Assembly: GCA_003142815.1 (NCBI GenBank)
Contig: PLNP01000047.1
Location: 14,560 to 54,014, forward strand
Direction of reading: 5' to 3'
DNA: 39,455 nt
Source: Rhodanobacteraceae bacterium
Lineage (GTDB): Bacteria > Pseudomonadota > Gammaproteobacteria > Xanthomonadales > Rhodanobacteraceae
The notes beneath the pieces are model-generated. The model saw nothing but the letters and a program-made list of their open reading frames with translations. It did not search any database and was not told where the DNA came from. The translations under genes were made by a program, and so were the position numbers. Shown one piece after another: positions 1 through 7,421 of this stretch; positions within the stretch are counted from its first letter, which is position 1; the number at the start of each line of letters is the position of its first letter.

Positions 1-144
1 ACCACAAGAATCGCAGCGCAAGGCCAATAGATCCACCACGACAACATTGCCGTGGGGGCGAAATTCGCGTTGATAGCCAATCTGCACCAGATCGGTGGAC
101 CGACAAGCCGGGCAGCGAGGCTGCTTTGCGGCATCAGCGTTCAT
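1..144 (-). CDS. mqsA: MqsA-like antitoxin, N-terminal zinc-binding part (cut by window edge)
   Basis: The frame starts at an ATG at 144 and runs off the left edge, giving 48 residues. It has a CPAC pair near residues 11-14 and a CDSCG pair near the cut end, the two-CxxC layout of the zinc-binding N-terminal domain of MqsA/YgiT antitoxins. It begins 20 bases after the stop of the MqsR-like gene, so the order is toxin then antitoxin, as in E. coli mqsRA. By family knowledge the zinc domain binds the toxin and a C-terminal HTH binds the operator; that HTH lies outside the window and cannot be checked. It is too short to be sure alone, but the partner gene supports the call. Confidence 0.6.
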   Translation of the reverse strand, partial: MNADAAKQPRCPACRSTDLVQIGYQREFRPHGNVVVVDLLALRCDSCG

Positions 145-164
145 TGTCACTCTCCAAGGAATTA

Positions 165-599
165 TCAAACGTGGACGCTGATCATGATCAGCTCCAACTC
201 ACCGTCTTCAGTGATCGAGAACTTCAGGTAAATCTCAAGGCCGAGATGGCTCCAGCACCGTTGGCCTTCGTCGTAACGAGTGGCATATACGTCGCAGGGA
301 AACGATTGGCCGGCACTGTTTTTGCACCATTCGGAGCCTTTGAAGTCATGGTAACCCTTGGTTTGGAAGGGCCTCACACATCTCAAGCAATCCAGCAGAT
401 CACGGATCGTCCAGGGAAACTTCCGCAAATCGCTCGCGCAGTCTCTGGTTGCCAACACGACGTCGTCATCGCCCATCGTCCCTGCGTCGATGGCAGCCTG
501 CAGCCCAACCAGGTTGATCAGAGGCTTGCGGCCGATCTTCCGGGTCGTGCCGGACGGTTTTAGCAGGGCCGCTGGGTCAACCAGCCAAAGCGTGGCCAT
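165..599 (-). CDS. mqsR: MqsR-family toxin (putative mRNA interferase)
   Basis: 144 residues, longer than E. coli MqsR (98). The family pattern can be followed by eye: LVGLQAAIDAG near residue 30 corresponds to the LSQVKKLVNAG segment of MqsR, then an acidic helical stretch, then DVYATRY and LEIYLKFSI near the C-terminus corresponding to DVYRPR and VYLKLTV, and a hydrophobic final strand. MqsR toxins are RelE-fold ribonucleases that cut mRNA (GCU in E. coli) and are neutralised by MqsA, whose likely gene follows at 144. The ATG at 599 has only a weak GGTGA about 12 bases upstream, and the operator palindrome ends three bases before it, so a leaderless or very short leader is possible. An extra cysteine-containing insert separates the two conserved halves. 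Similarity was judged by eye, without a profile search. Confidence 0.62.
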   Translation of the reverse strand: MATLWLVDPAALLKPSGTTRKIGRKPLINLVGLQAAIDAGTMGDDDVVLATRDCASDLRKFPWTIRDLLDCLRCVRPFQTKGYHDFKGSEWCKNSAGQSFPCDVYATRYDEGQRCWSHLGLEIYLKFSITEDGELELIMISVHV

Positions 600-602
600 C
601 TA

Positions 603-621
603 ATTTATCACCATGATAAAT
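603..621 (-). promoter_or_regulatory. Perfect palindrome upstream of mqsR (candidate antitoxin operator)
   Basis: ATTTATCA-CCA-TGATAAAT is a perfect 8-base inverted repeat with a 3-base spacer, ending three bases before the mqsR ATG. Position, AT-richness in a GC-rich genome and perfect symmetry fit the autoregulatory operator of a toxin-antitoxin operon. E. coli MqsA uses a different palindrome, so the binding specificity here is inferred. Confidence 0.55.
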
Positions 622-692
622 ATTTTGCATCCCTTGCGCATGGTCGGCGACTACTCCTGTTCAGTCAAGCGCCTGCGATCGCCGGGACTGCA

Positions 693-1577
693 TCACTTTG
701 AAATTTCAAGTTCGCGCTTCTTGTAAGAACCCCGAGCCTTCGGAATCTGGGTCGCGTCGATTCGTGCAAGGACGTCGTTGAAGCTCATGAACGTCGGGGC
801 GATCCCCGCAGCCATCGCAGGCGTCATCCGCAGCTTTCCATGCGTCCGGATGAAGTTGTAGAACAGGGTATAGATCGCAACCATGTGGGCGTGGTTCGCA
901 ACCTTTTTGCTATGGCCGTTCGTCAGACGCGTGAACCTGCGCATGTGCATCCGCATCGTCTTGTTGTGAGCTTCGACGTAAGACGTGCTGATGTGCCTTT
1001 CGTTCGGATTACCTTCAATGCTGACTTTCTTGATGCCGGTACACTCGGCAGGGCTGTAGCGGCCAGCCGGACAAACCGTAGCGCCATAGAGCTTGATGAC
1101 CTGCGCATAGTCCACGTCACCGCCGAATGCGCCTTCGACCGCGTCCAGGTAGGCTCGGTGGCCGTCTGTGCTGAGCTGCACGCGATTCGCAAGGCGGCTG
1201 CGCAGGTCATCCATAAGCTCAATGGCGGATTCGCCTGAGCGGTCGCCAACAAGATAACTGACGATCAGTTTCGAGTCGGCGTCGATGCCGGTCCACGTCC
1301 AAATGTCGCCCGCATCGGAAGGCGCGGACTTCGCCAGCGGAACCGTGCGCGCCTTGCAGTAGTTGAACGCCCAAATTTCGTCACACTGAATCCGGCTCGC
1401 CTTAACGCCCTGCACAAGCTCGTCGTGCATTTGAGCGCACACGGTCCCGGCGTCGATGAGTGCCTTGTTAACCGTGTTGAAGCTCACGTCTGTGATGCGG
1501 GCGACTGCCCGCATGGACATGCCCTCGCAAAGCAGGTTGAGGATTTGGGCGCGCTTGGGCATAGGCAGCTTGTTCAT
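693..1577 (-). CDS. IS1-like DDE transposase
   Basis: About 294 residues when started at the ATG at 1577. The N-terminus has an HTH (AVARITDVSFNTVNKAL). The DDE core follows: CDEIWAF, then a GIDADSKLIVSYLVGDRSG strand, then STDGHRAYLDA and a C-terminal segment around VEAHNKTMRMHMRRF, like single-ORF IS1-group transposases. The longer frame back to 1613 begins with TTG inside the promoter, so 1577 is preferred. The frame is intact. I could not find matching terminal inverted repeats at 600-692 and 1578-1625, so the boundaries of an insertion sequence are not defined. The gene is consistent with the mobile character of the island. Confidence 0.75.
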   Translation of the reverse strand: MNKLPMPKRAQILNLLCEGMSMRAVARITDVSFNTVNKALIDAGTVCAQMHDELVQGVKASRIQCDEIWAFNYCKARTVPLAKSAPSDAGDIWTWTGIDADSKLIVSYLVGDRSGESAIELMDDLRSRLANRVQLSTDGHRAYLDAVEGAFGGDVDYAQVIKLYGATVCPAGRYSPAECTGIKKVSIEGNPNERHISTSYVEAHNKTMRMHMRRFTRLTNGHSKKVANHAHMVAIYTLFYNFIRTHGKLRMTPAMAAGIAPTFMSFNDVLARIDATQIPKARGSYKKRELEISK

Positions 1578-1584
1578 GCTTCGC

Positions 1585-1613
1585 ATGATACTGAACTCTA
1601 TGCTTAGCGTCAA
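1585..1613 (-). promoter_or_regulatory. Sigma-70-like promoter of the transposase
   Basis: On the minus strand TTGACG (1613-1608), a 17-base spacer and TATCAT (1590-1585) match the -35/-10 consensus at 5 of 6 positions each. Transcription would start near 1578, placing the ATG at 1577 at or next to the 5' end of the RNA, so the message would be leaderless. Confidence 0.5.
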
Positions 1614-1622
1614 GAACTAATT

Positions 1623-2093
1623 TCACCACGGAATATCGTCGTCCTCAGAATTGGTGGCCGCTGGCTGGCTTCCGGACTCCTTCGGCGTGTCGAAGTCGGG
1701 TGGTGGCTCAAGCCCTTCTATCGCGCCGGTATGCCCTAGCTCCAGAAGGCCGAAGGTGTTTGGCGCGGCGCGCACAAACACTTCGTTCTTGCGGTCATAC
1801 GCAGCCAAGGAGCTCGCTATGGACGCGCGATTCTCCCTAGTTACTTGTTTTCCAAGGGCTTCGAGTATCTCGGCAACATGAACAGGTCGCCCTTTCGCGA
1901 GTATTATCTCTCGGGCGCTCGCCACATCAGTCCCAGGCCTTAAGACAACATTTTCAGAGACTTTGGGCAACAACTTCAAAACGTCTTGAAGAGCCTGTAT
2001 GTACGATTTTGCGGCCTTTACCTCCTCCTCTAGCCTTACAGTCTCTAACTCTTTCTTTCTAACTAGGTTCTCTATCTTCTTACGCTCGTTCAT
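1623..2093 (-). CDS. Coiled-coil protein with HARE-HTH-like winged helix
   Basis: 156 residues from the ATG at 2093, chosen because AGGGG lies six bases upstream; the frame is also open from 2156. Residues about 1-45 are charged and heptad-like (coiled coil). Residues about 60-120 (AREIILAKGRPVHVAEIL to NTFGLLELG) have the pattern of a HARE-HTH/winged-helix domain, a module known from restriction endonucleases and RNA polymerase delta-type proteins. The tail is acidic and low-complexity and ends in DDDIPW. No catalytic domain is seen. It is divergent from dinD, with 71 bases between the starts. A DNA-binding role is inferred; the exact function is unknown. Confidence 0.55.
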   Translation of the reverse strand: MNERKKIENLVRKKELETVRLEEEVKAAKSYIQALQDVLKLLPKVSENVVLRPGTDVASAREIILAKGRPVHVAEILEALGKQVTRENRASIASSLAAYDRKNEVFVRAAPNTFGLLELGHTGAIEGLEPPPDFDTPKESGSQPAATNSEDDDIPW

Positions 2094-2164
2094 GGCGGCC
2101 CCTAGACGTGTATGTGCCATGATGATATAAGATGTGAAACTTTGCCGCAAGGACATTCATCACT

Positions 2165-3028
2165 ATGGGCCAAGAGCTAGACACGCCCGACCATCGGGCT
2201 ACGATGGAGCGTCTTGAAGCCATCAAACATCTCAGTAGTAGCTCCGGTAAGGAGTACTGGTTGGCTCGGGAGATCCAAGAAGTTCTTGGATATCAGCAGT
2301 GGCGCGAGTTCGAAGGTGTGATTGATAGGGCGCGCAACGCGTTCCTAACAAATTCCGTCGATCCGTCCCATCAAATTGTGTCTACCCACAAGTTGATGGG
2401 AGTTGGTAAGGGAGCTCAGAAGACGGGAACTGACTACTTTCTGAATCGCGCTGCCTGCTATCTCATCGCGATGAACGGCGATCCGTCAAAGGCTCAGATT
2501 GGTGCCGCGCAAGCCTACTTTGCTGTGCAGACGCGCCGAGCCGAATTGAACGATGCTGGCAACGAAGATGCGAAGCGCCTTGAACTCCGCGAGAAGGTAA
2601 CGGCGTCTTTCAAAAGAGTCAGCGGCGTGGCGCAAGACGCGGGGGTCGACGGCAAGATGCAGGGTGTCTTTCATGACGCCAGATACAAAGGGCTTTACGG
2701 CGGCTTGGGGACCAGGGAAGTAAAGCGCATCAAAGACATCCCGGTGGACAAAAGTCTGTTTGACTTTGCGGCCCCGCTCGAACTTTCGATGCACGATTTT
2801 CAAATGAACCTGGCCGCCGACGTTATCAAGCGCGATGGCGTTCGCGGAGCGCAGCAAGCGATCACGACGAATCAAGCCGTCGCGCAGCGCGTCAGAAAAG
2901 CGGTTCACGATAGCGGCGGAACGCCACCGGAAAAGCTGGAGTTGGCCGCAGAGCCGATAAAGGATGTGCGAAAGAGGCTCGCCGCAAAACAGAAGCAGAT
3001 TACGGCTCAGGGTAAATCAAAATCTTAA
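2165..3028 (+). CDS. dinD: DNA damage-inducible protein D (DinD) family
   Basis: 287 residues, close to E. coli DinD (274). The N-terminal block KEYWLAREIQEVLGY followed by W-x-x-F (residues about 29-50) and the central SFKRVSGVA / GLYGGLGTREVK segments are the conserved DinD family pattern. E. coli DinD is induced by the SOS response and inhibits RecA filament activities; transferring that role here is inference. The last 35 residues are lysine-rich. No LexA box (CTGT-N8-ACAG type) is visible in the 71 bases upstream. DinD homologues are common on mobile islands, and base composition here is lower in GC than in the pgl genes. Confidence 0.8.
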   Translation: MGQELDTPDHRATMERLEAIKHLSSSSGKEYWLAREIQEVLGYQQWREFEGVIDRARNAFLTNSVDPSHQIVSTHKLMGVGKGAQKTGTDYFLNRAACYLIAMNGDPSKAQIGAAQAYFAVQTRRAELNDAGNEDAKRLELREKVTASFKRVSGVAQDAGVDGKMQGVFHDARYKGLYGGLGTREVKRIKDIPVDKSLFDFAAPLELSMHDFQMNLAADVIKRDGVRGAQQAITTNQAVAQRVRKAVHDSGGTPPEKLELAAEPIKDVRKRLAAKQKQITAQGKSKS

Positions 3029-3114
3029 AGGACTCGCGCTTCACCCGCTGGCGCCGTGAAAAAACCAAAGCCCGTTGCAAGGAGCCGTATCCGCGGAATC
3101 ACGAGAAAACAAAA

Positions 3115-3144
3115 AGCCCCACGGCGTTAGCGCACCGCAGGGCT
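3115..3144 (+). terminator. Possible terminator after dinD
   Basis: AGCCCCACGG and CCGCAGGGCT pair at 8 of 10 positions around a 10-base loop, followed by CGTGTTTT. The stem lies 87 bases after the dinD stop. It is imperfect, so moderate confidence. Confidence 0.4.
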
Positions 3145-3177
3145 CGTGTTTTGGCACGGTGGTGAAGGCTCCCCTCT

Positions 3178-3444
3178 GCCACCTACAGCACGTCTGATTG
3201 GGACAGCTGAGAGTCTACAAACTCTTGGGGCTGTAGGCAACTATTGCCTTCCAATCCTCTACAGAGAGGCATTGGCAATGGACATTGTCCATCGCTCCAA
3301 GAGCGTCTTGGTGCATGCTTACGTGAGGTTTCGGCTTGGCCGGCTCGAACACGTATGCCAGCACTTCCGCTCGGCACCGGGTCAGTTAGCATTCGCGTTT
3401 AACTGACCGTTTAACAGAGGCGCCGGCTTTCCCCCGGCGCCTCT
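3178..3444 (+). ncRNA. Candidate structured RNA (chain of hairpins), unrecognised
   Basis: No convincing protein is encoded here. Successive inverted repeats are: CCTACAGC/GCTGTAGG (3182-3189 with 3230-3237) enclosing AGAGT/ACTCT (3210-3225); GGCAA/TTGCC (3236-3248); CCAATCCTCT with AGAGG-c-ATTGG (3251-3275); CAATG/CATTG (3276-3287); CCAAGA/TCTTGG (3297-3311); GTGC…TACGTG with CACGTA…GCAC (3311-3364) enclosing CGGC/GCCG (3332-3342); GGTCAGTTA/TAACTGACC (3380-3408); and a strong final terminator hairpin. The plus strand is preferred because the last stem is followed by TCTTACTTT. I could not place it in a known RNA family (not tmRNA, RNase P or SRP RNA by their hallmarks). No clear promoter was found. 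Confidence 0.35.
3416..3444 (+). terminator. Strong GC-rich terminator hairpin
   Basis: AGAGGCGCCGG and CCGGCGCCTCT form a perfect 11-base stem with a 7-base loop, followed on the plus strand by TCTTACTTT. It sits between the hairpin-rich region and the end of the minus-strand gene at 3447, so it may stop transcription from both sides. Confidence 0.65.
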
Positions 3445-3446
3445 TC

Positions 3447-3677
3447 TTACTTTCCCCAGCGTTTCTCGGCGGCCTTGCGCGCGATTTCTGCGCGCTTCTT
3501 CTTGCTCAGGGACGCCGCTCGCGCCATCCCGCCCTTGCTGCCGAGTTCGACTGCCGCCGCGTTCTTCTCCGGCGCAACCGGCGTGTCTTCGACCTGACCC
3601 GTCAACACCTTCATCACATGCACGGCGTTGGACACAACATCGGTCGGGCGCTTCTTTGGTTTCGGTTTCGTCGTCAT
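3447..3677 (-). CDS. Small basic protein with a GSKGGMARA motif, unrecognised
   Basis: 76 residues from the ATG at 3677; the frame is open to 3713 but that N-terminus looks less protein-like. Residues about 1-20 are rich in Lys/Pro (TTKPKPKKRPTD). The C-terminal 35 residues are Ala/Lys-rich with GSKGG followed by two AxKK/RKAAEKR stretches, resembling small basic, possibly nucleic-acid-binding proteins. It lies downstream of pglX on the same strand (109 bases after the pglX stop) and ends two bases before the terminator hairpin. I do not recognise a named family; nucleic-acid binding is inferred from composition only. Confidence 0.5.
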   Translation of the reverse strand: MTTKPKPKKRPTDVVSNAVHVMKVLTGQVEDTPVAPEKNAAAVELGSKGGMARAASLSKKKRAEIARKAAEKRWGK

Positions 3678-3785
3678 CTTGGCGCTAAGCATACCGTGTG
3701 CGACAACGGTCACGCGACAGGATCAGATTTCAAACTGATGCAGTCCCCGACCGCCGGCTGTAGCCAGCACTGGCACGGCTCGGTT

Positions 3786-6700
3786 TCACGACGATCGGCG
3801 AGCCCGTCGACCCCGCACAGCGGCCACCGGGCGCCAGTCGCTCAAGGTTTCCAGGGTCCAGCCGTGGCGGTTGAGTTGGTCGCCGAGCCAGCTTTTGAAG
3901 TAGTCGCCGGGGCGGATGTCCATATCCGGGTCGATGGCGTTGTGCCATTGCAGGACCCAGGGGAGTTCTTCGTGGATCGCGGCGAGGAGCGGGATCAGGT
4001 TGGCGGGGGCGGCGCCGCTGGTTTGTTCGGCGTGGAGGATCGCGCCGGCGAGGGCGCGGACGCGCTCGGCGGGGTTCCAGCCGGCCCAGCCGTAGAGTGA
4101 TTCGCCGGGGGCGGTCGGGTCGGGGACGCTGAAGCAGCGTTCCTTGGGCACATCGAGGCCGCCGCGCAGGCGCCATAGCGTGGTGTTGAGGAAATCGGCG
4201 CTGGCGTATTTGGGTGGGGCCGGGAGCTTGCCGATGGTTTCGAGTTTGCGGCGATCCTGCTCGGGTTTGAGGCGGGCTTGCCAGTCGGATTCGGATTCGT
4301 CGGCGCGGCGTGGGTATTCGGTGGCGACGGCGGTGTCGAGCGCGTCTTCGGCGCGTTGCTGGGTCCAGGTGTGTTCCCAGTCGGCGCGTTTGCGCAGGCC
4401 GGAGTCCTTGTAGCGCAGCACCTTGAGCGCCGGCACGGATTCGTCGTGCAGCAGGCTGCGGACCAGCGCCGGCACGTCGAACGCGGGTTGCGCGGTGTAG
4501 CGCGAGGCGACGGCCATGAAGTCGGTATCGCGCTCGGCGTGGGCGGCGAGGTCGGCGACTTTCTGCAGGGTTGGTTCGGGCCAGTAGCGCGCGGTTTCGA
4601 GGCGATCGAGCAGCCAGCCTTTGAGCGCGGCCTGCTCCAATTCGTGCCAGCCGGGCTGGTTCCAGCGGCGCTTGTATTCGGGGCATTCGAGCAGGCCGAT
4701 CCAGTCGTTGGATTCGATCAGCGCAATGCGGCGCTCGACCAGCGCGCGGTAGTCGACCGGCCAGTGCGCGGGCAGTTCGGTGATTGGCGTGGAGCCGTGG
4801 CGCTTGAACCAGGTGGACTGCGCATCGCCGGCCGCGATGCGGCGCGCGAGCACGATCTCGAACGCGCGTTCGCCCAGATGAATTTCGGGTGGTGTTCCTT
4901 CGCTGCACAGCGCTTCATCGAGCAGACCGTAGGCGCGATAGCACCACCAGTCGAGTTCTTCCTGCAGCGCGATCATCTGCGCCAACAACGAAGCGGTCTG
5001 AGCACGCGCGGCGTCCAATTTGACGCGGGTCAGCGGCAGGCTTGTGGCGAGTGCGGCGGGCAAGAGGGCCACACGTTCTTGACTGAGCTTGTGCAGCTCG
5101 CGCGTGAGTGACAGAGGGCGTTCGCCGCTTAGCGGGAACTGCTCAATGCGCGTCGCATTGAACGCGAACCGCTCTTCCCACGAAGTCTTGACGACTCTTG
5201 CTCCATCAGTACCGACGTGATCGCCACCTTTTCCAAAACAGTTCTGCCGCAGCCAGAAGCACGCCGTCGAGCTGTTCAACAGCCCGAGCAGACCGAGATG
5301 CTCGTCCTCGCTGGCGCCTGCCGGCAGCTTGATCACCGGTGCGGTCTGCTTGAACACCTTGCCGCCGCGATCCAGCACAAAGTGGTTGTGAGTGGCGACT
5401 TCGGAGAACGCCAGCGAAAGAGGGGCTCGCAGTTTGTCCAGATAAAGTTCACGTAACTCGTACCACGCCATGCCCCTGTCGATCATCGGAACGCCAAAGC
5501 GCTTTCGCTTGTTGAGTACGTTCCGGTGAACCCAAAGAAACTGGCCCGTCCGACCAAGGTCAGTTAAGGCTTTGAGGTTCCATCCATCGTCGTAAACCGA
5601 GACAACTTGCAGCGGGAGAACGGCCCAGTCTCGAACTTCATCGCCCTCGACCAAAGGTACTGTTGCAAGCTGCAGTCGTTCACAATCTGCTTTCGACGCA
5701 AATACCAATGCGTCGTCTGCGCCCGTGAGTACGCCGAATCCGATTTGGTCCAGCATCCCAGACAGCTTTGGCCGTTCCCCTTCAATCTGTTCGAGCACGG
5801 TCGAAGCACAACCACCCTGTAGGCTCCAAGGATGCGTCGCTAGTCGCACACGCTCCATATCCGCCACGCTGATGTAGTCGTTGCTGCGACCGGGTTGGTC
5901 GGTCAACTCGACAATCGACGACCAGACCAAGCCACGCGCGGGATCCTCCGGCGTGGACGGCTCGCCACGGATACCGAGTACCGCGCGCACGGTATCGGCG
6001 ACTGGTTTGCGGTTGCGACCAAGCAGGATCACGGTCGGCGTGCCGTGTCCAGGGATGTACGCGCCGGAGGTATGGATCAGATGAGTCAGATCCAGCCTCG
6101 GCAGGTAGTCCTCGATCAGCTTCTTGCCGAACTCGCGCTTCATGAAGCTGTCGGCGGTGATCAGGCCGACATAGCCAGCCGGCGCCTCGTCCTGAGGCAG
6201 CGCGAGCTGGAAGAAGCGCTCGGTGAAGGGGACTCCAAGTGAGTACTGTCGATAGCACGTCCTATAGCGTTGCCGATACAGGCTATTGAGTGCCGAATCA
6301 TCGACCGTCGGATACGGCGGATTGCCGACCACAGCGTGATACTGCTGGCCGAGGATGTGGTGGATCGCCTTCCAGTCCTCGGCCGCATAGACATGCGCGT
6401 ACTCGGCTGCCACGTCGGTGTCGGCCAGCTGGAGTTCGTCCGATCCGAGGCGCCGGCCATGCAGCAACGAGTCGCCGGTGGTCAGGTGAAACGCCCAGCC
6501 GCGCGCTTCCTTCAAGGTGCGGATACCGCTGGCCTTGAGCGCGGCGACGAGCAGGCGGAAGCGCGCGATAGCGACCGCGAACGGGTTGAGGTCGACGCCG
6601 TAGACGCCATCGAGCGCGTGTTTGACGTGCTCGGTGCTGTCGAGGCCGGGCGCGGCTTTTTGCCAATGGAAAAGCAGGCGCTGGAACGCGCCGAGCAAAA

Positions 6701-7421
6701 AATGCCCCGAGCCGCAGGTGGGGTCGATCAGGCGGATGCCCTTCAACCCGAAGGTCTGGATCGCGGGTTCCAGGGTACGGTCGAGGATGAATTCCTCGAC
6801 GAAGTCCGGCGTCTGCAGCAGCGCATAGCGCTTGCGCGCGGCTTCGGACAGGTCCTGATACAGGTCGCCGAGGAAGCGCGTGTTGAGTTCTGGATCGCGG
6901 AAGTCGTGTAGCAGTTCGCCGGTATCGGGATTCACCTTTTGCCAGAACACGAGCAATGCGCGCGCGGCTTCGAATGACAGCGGCAAGCCGAATAGCGGAT
7001 TGTGAGCGCGCTCGAACAGGCCGCTGACCACCGGCCGCTCGGCCATCTGGTCGAAACAATGCTGCAGGTAATGCCGCTCATTCTCGGTCGGGTGCTGGCG
7101 GAAGTATTCGAGCGCGGCGTCCCTGGCGCGGCGTAGCGCGTCGCCGGAACCGGAAAGCAGCGGCGTGGTGATGAGGCCGTTGTCTTCGCAAAAGCGCACG
7201 AAGGTGCAGGCGAGCAGCCAGGCGACCGCGCCCTGGGTGACTTCGTTGTCGCGCCAGGTGTTGAAGGTGTCGGCGGTGCGGCCGGCGTCGAATGCGGCCT
7301 TGTAGTCGGCCTGCAGGCGGAATTTGAGTTCCGGCAGGGTTTCGATCTGTTCGCGCAGATCGGTTTCGAGTTTCCTTTGTTGCGCTTGCAGATCGGACAA
7401 CAGCTTGCCGGCATCAATCAC
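3786..7421 (-). CDS. pglX: BREX type 2 / Pgl adenine-specific DNA methyltransferase PglX
   Basis: 1211 residues, the usual PglX size. The methyltransferase core shows motif [10 protein letters not shown] (residues about 233-241), a GVDLNPFA acidic loop and the N6-adenine motif NPPY (about 367-370). The C-terminal region with [20 protein letters not shown] and ECPEYKRRW is typical of PglX. In BREX and Pgl systems PglX methylates a non-palindromic adenine to mark self DNA. The start is taken as GTG at 7421: AGGAAG lies six bases upstream and the GTGA overlaps the pglW stop, indicating translational coupling; the frame upstream to 7475 overlaps pglW further. The frame is intact. PglZ and PglY, the usual partners, are not visible in the window. 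Confidence 0.88.
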   Translation of the reverse strand: MIDAGKLLSDLQAQQRKLETDLREQIETLPELKFRLQADYKAAFDAGRTADTFNTWRDNEVTQGAVAWLLACTFVRFCEDNGLITTPLLSGSGDALRRARDAALEYFRQHPTENERHYLQHCFDQMAERPVVSGLFERAHNPLFGLPLSFEAARALLVFWQKVNPDTGELLHDFRDPELNTRFLGDLYQDLSEAARKRYALLQTPDFVEEFILDRTLEPAIQTFGLKGIRLIDPTCGSGHFLLGAFQRLLFHWQKAAPGLDSTEHVKHALDGVYGVDLNPFAVAIARFRLLVAALKASGIRTLKEARGWAFHLTTGDSLLHGRRLGSDELQLADTDVAAEYAHVYAAEDWKAIHHILGQQYHAVVGNPPYPTVDDSALNSLYRQRYRTCYRQYSLGVPFTERFFQLALPQDEAPAGYVGLITADSFMKREFGKKLIEDYLPRLDLTHLIHTSGAYIPGHGTPTVILLGRNRKPVADTVRAVLGIRGEPSTPEDPARGLVWSSIVELTDQPGRSNDYISVADMERVRLATHPWSLQGGCASTVLEQIEGERPKLSGMLDQIGFGVLTGADDALVFASKADCERLQLATVPLVEGDEVRDWAVLPLQVVSVYDDGWNLKALTDLGRTGQFLWVHRNVLNKRKRFGVPMIDRGMAWYELRELYLDKLRAPLSLAFSEVATHNHFVLDRGGKVFKQTAPVIKLPAGASEDEHLGLLGLLNSSTACFWLRQNCFGKGGDHVGTDGARVVKTSWEERFAFNATRIEQFPLSGERPLSLTRELHKLSQERVALLPAALATSLPLTRVKLDAARAQTASLLAQMIALQEELDWWCYRAYGLLDEALCSEGTPPEIHLGERAFEIVLARRIAAGDAQSTWFKRHGSTPITELPAHWPVDYRALVERRIALIESNDWIGLLECPEYKRRWNQPGWHELEQAALKGWLLDRLETARYWPEPTLQKVADLAAHAERDTDFMAVASRYTAQPAFDVPALVRSLLHDESVPALKVLRYKDSGLRKRADWEHTWTQQRAEDALDTAVATEYPRRADESESDWQARLKPEQDRRKLETIGKLPAPPKYASADFLNTTLWRLRGGLDVPKERCFSVPDPTAPGESLYGWAGWNPAERVRALAGAILHAEQTSGAAPANLIPLLAAIHEELPWVLQWHNAIDPDMDIRPGDYFKSWLGDQLNRHGWTLETLSDWRPVAAVRGRRARRSS

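Noticed and set aside
2094-2164. LexA (SOS) box upstream of dinD
   Set aside because: No CTGT-N8-ACAG or related palindrome is present, so SOS control cannot be claimed from sequence.
3115-3444. CRISPR array or retron RNA
   Set aside because: The repeats are different hairpins, not identical direct repeats with spacers, and no reverse transcriptase or cas gene is near.
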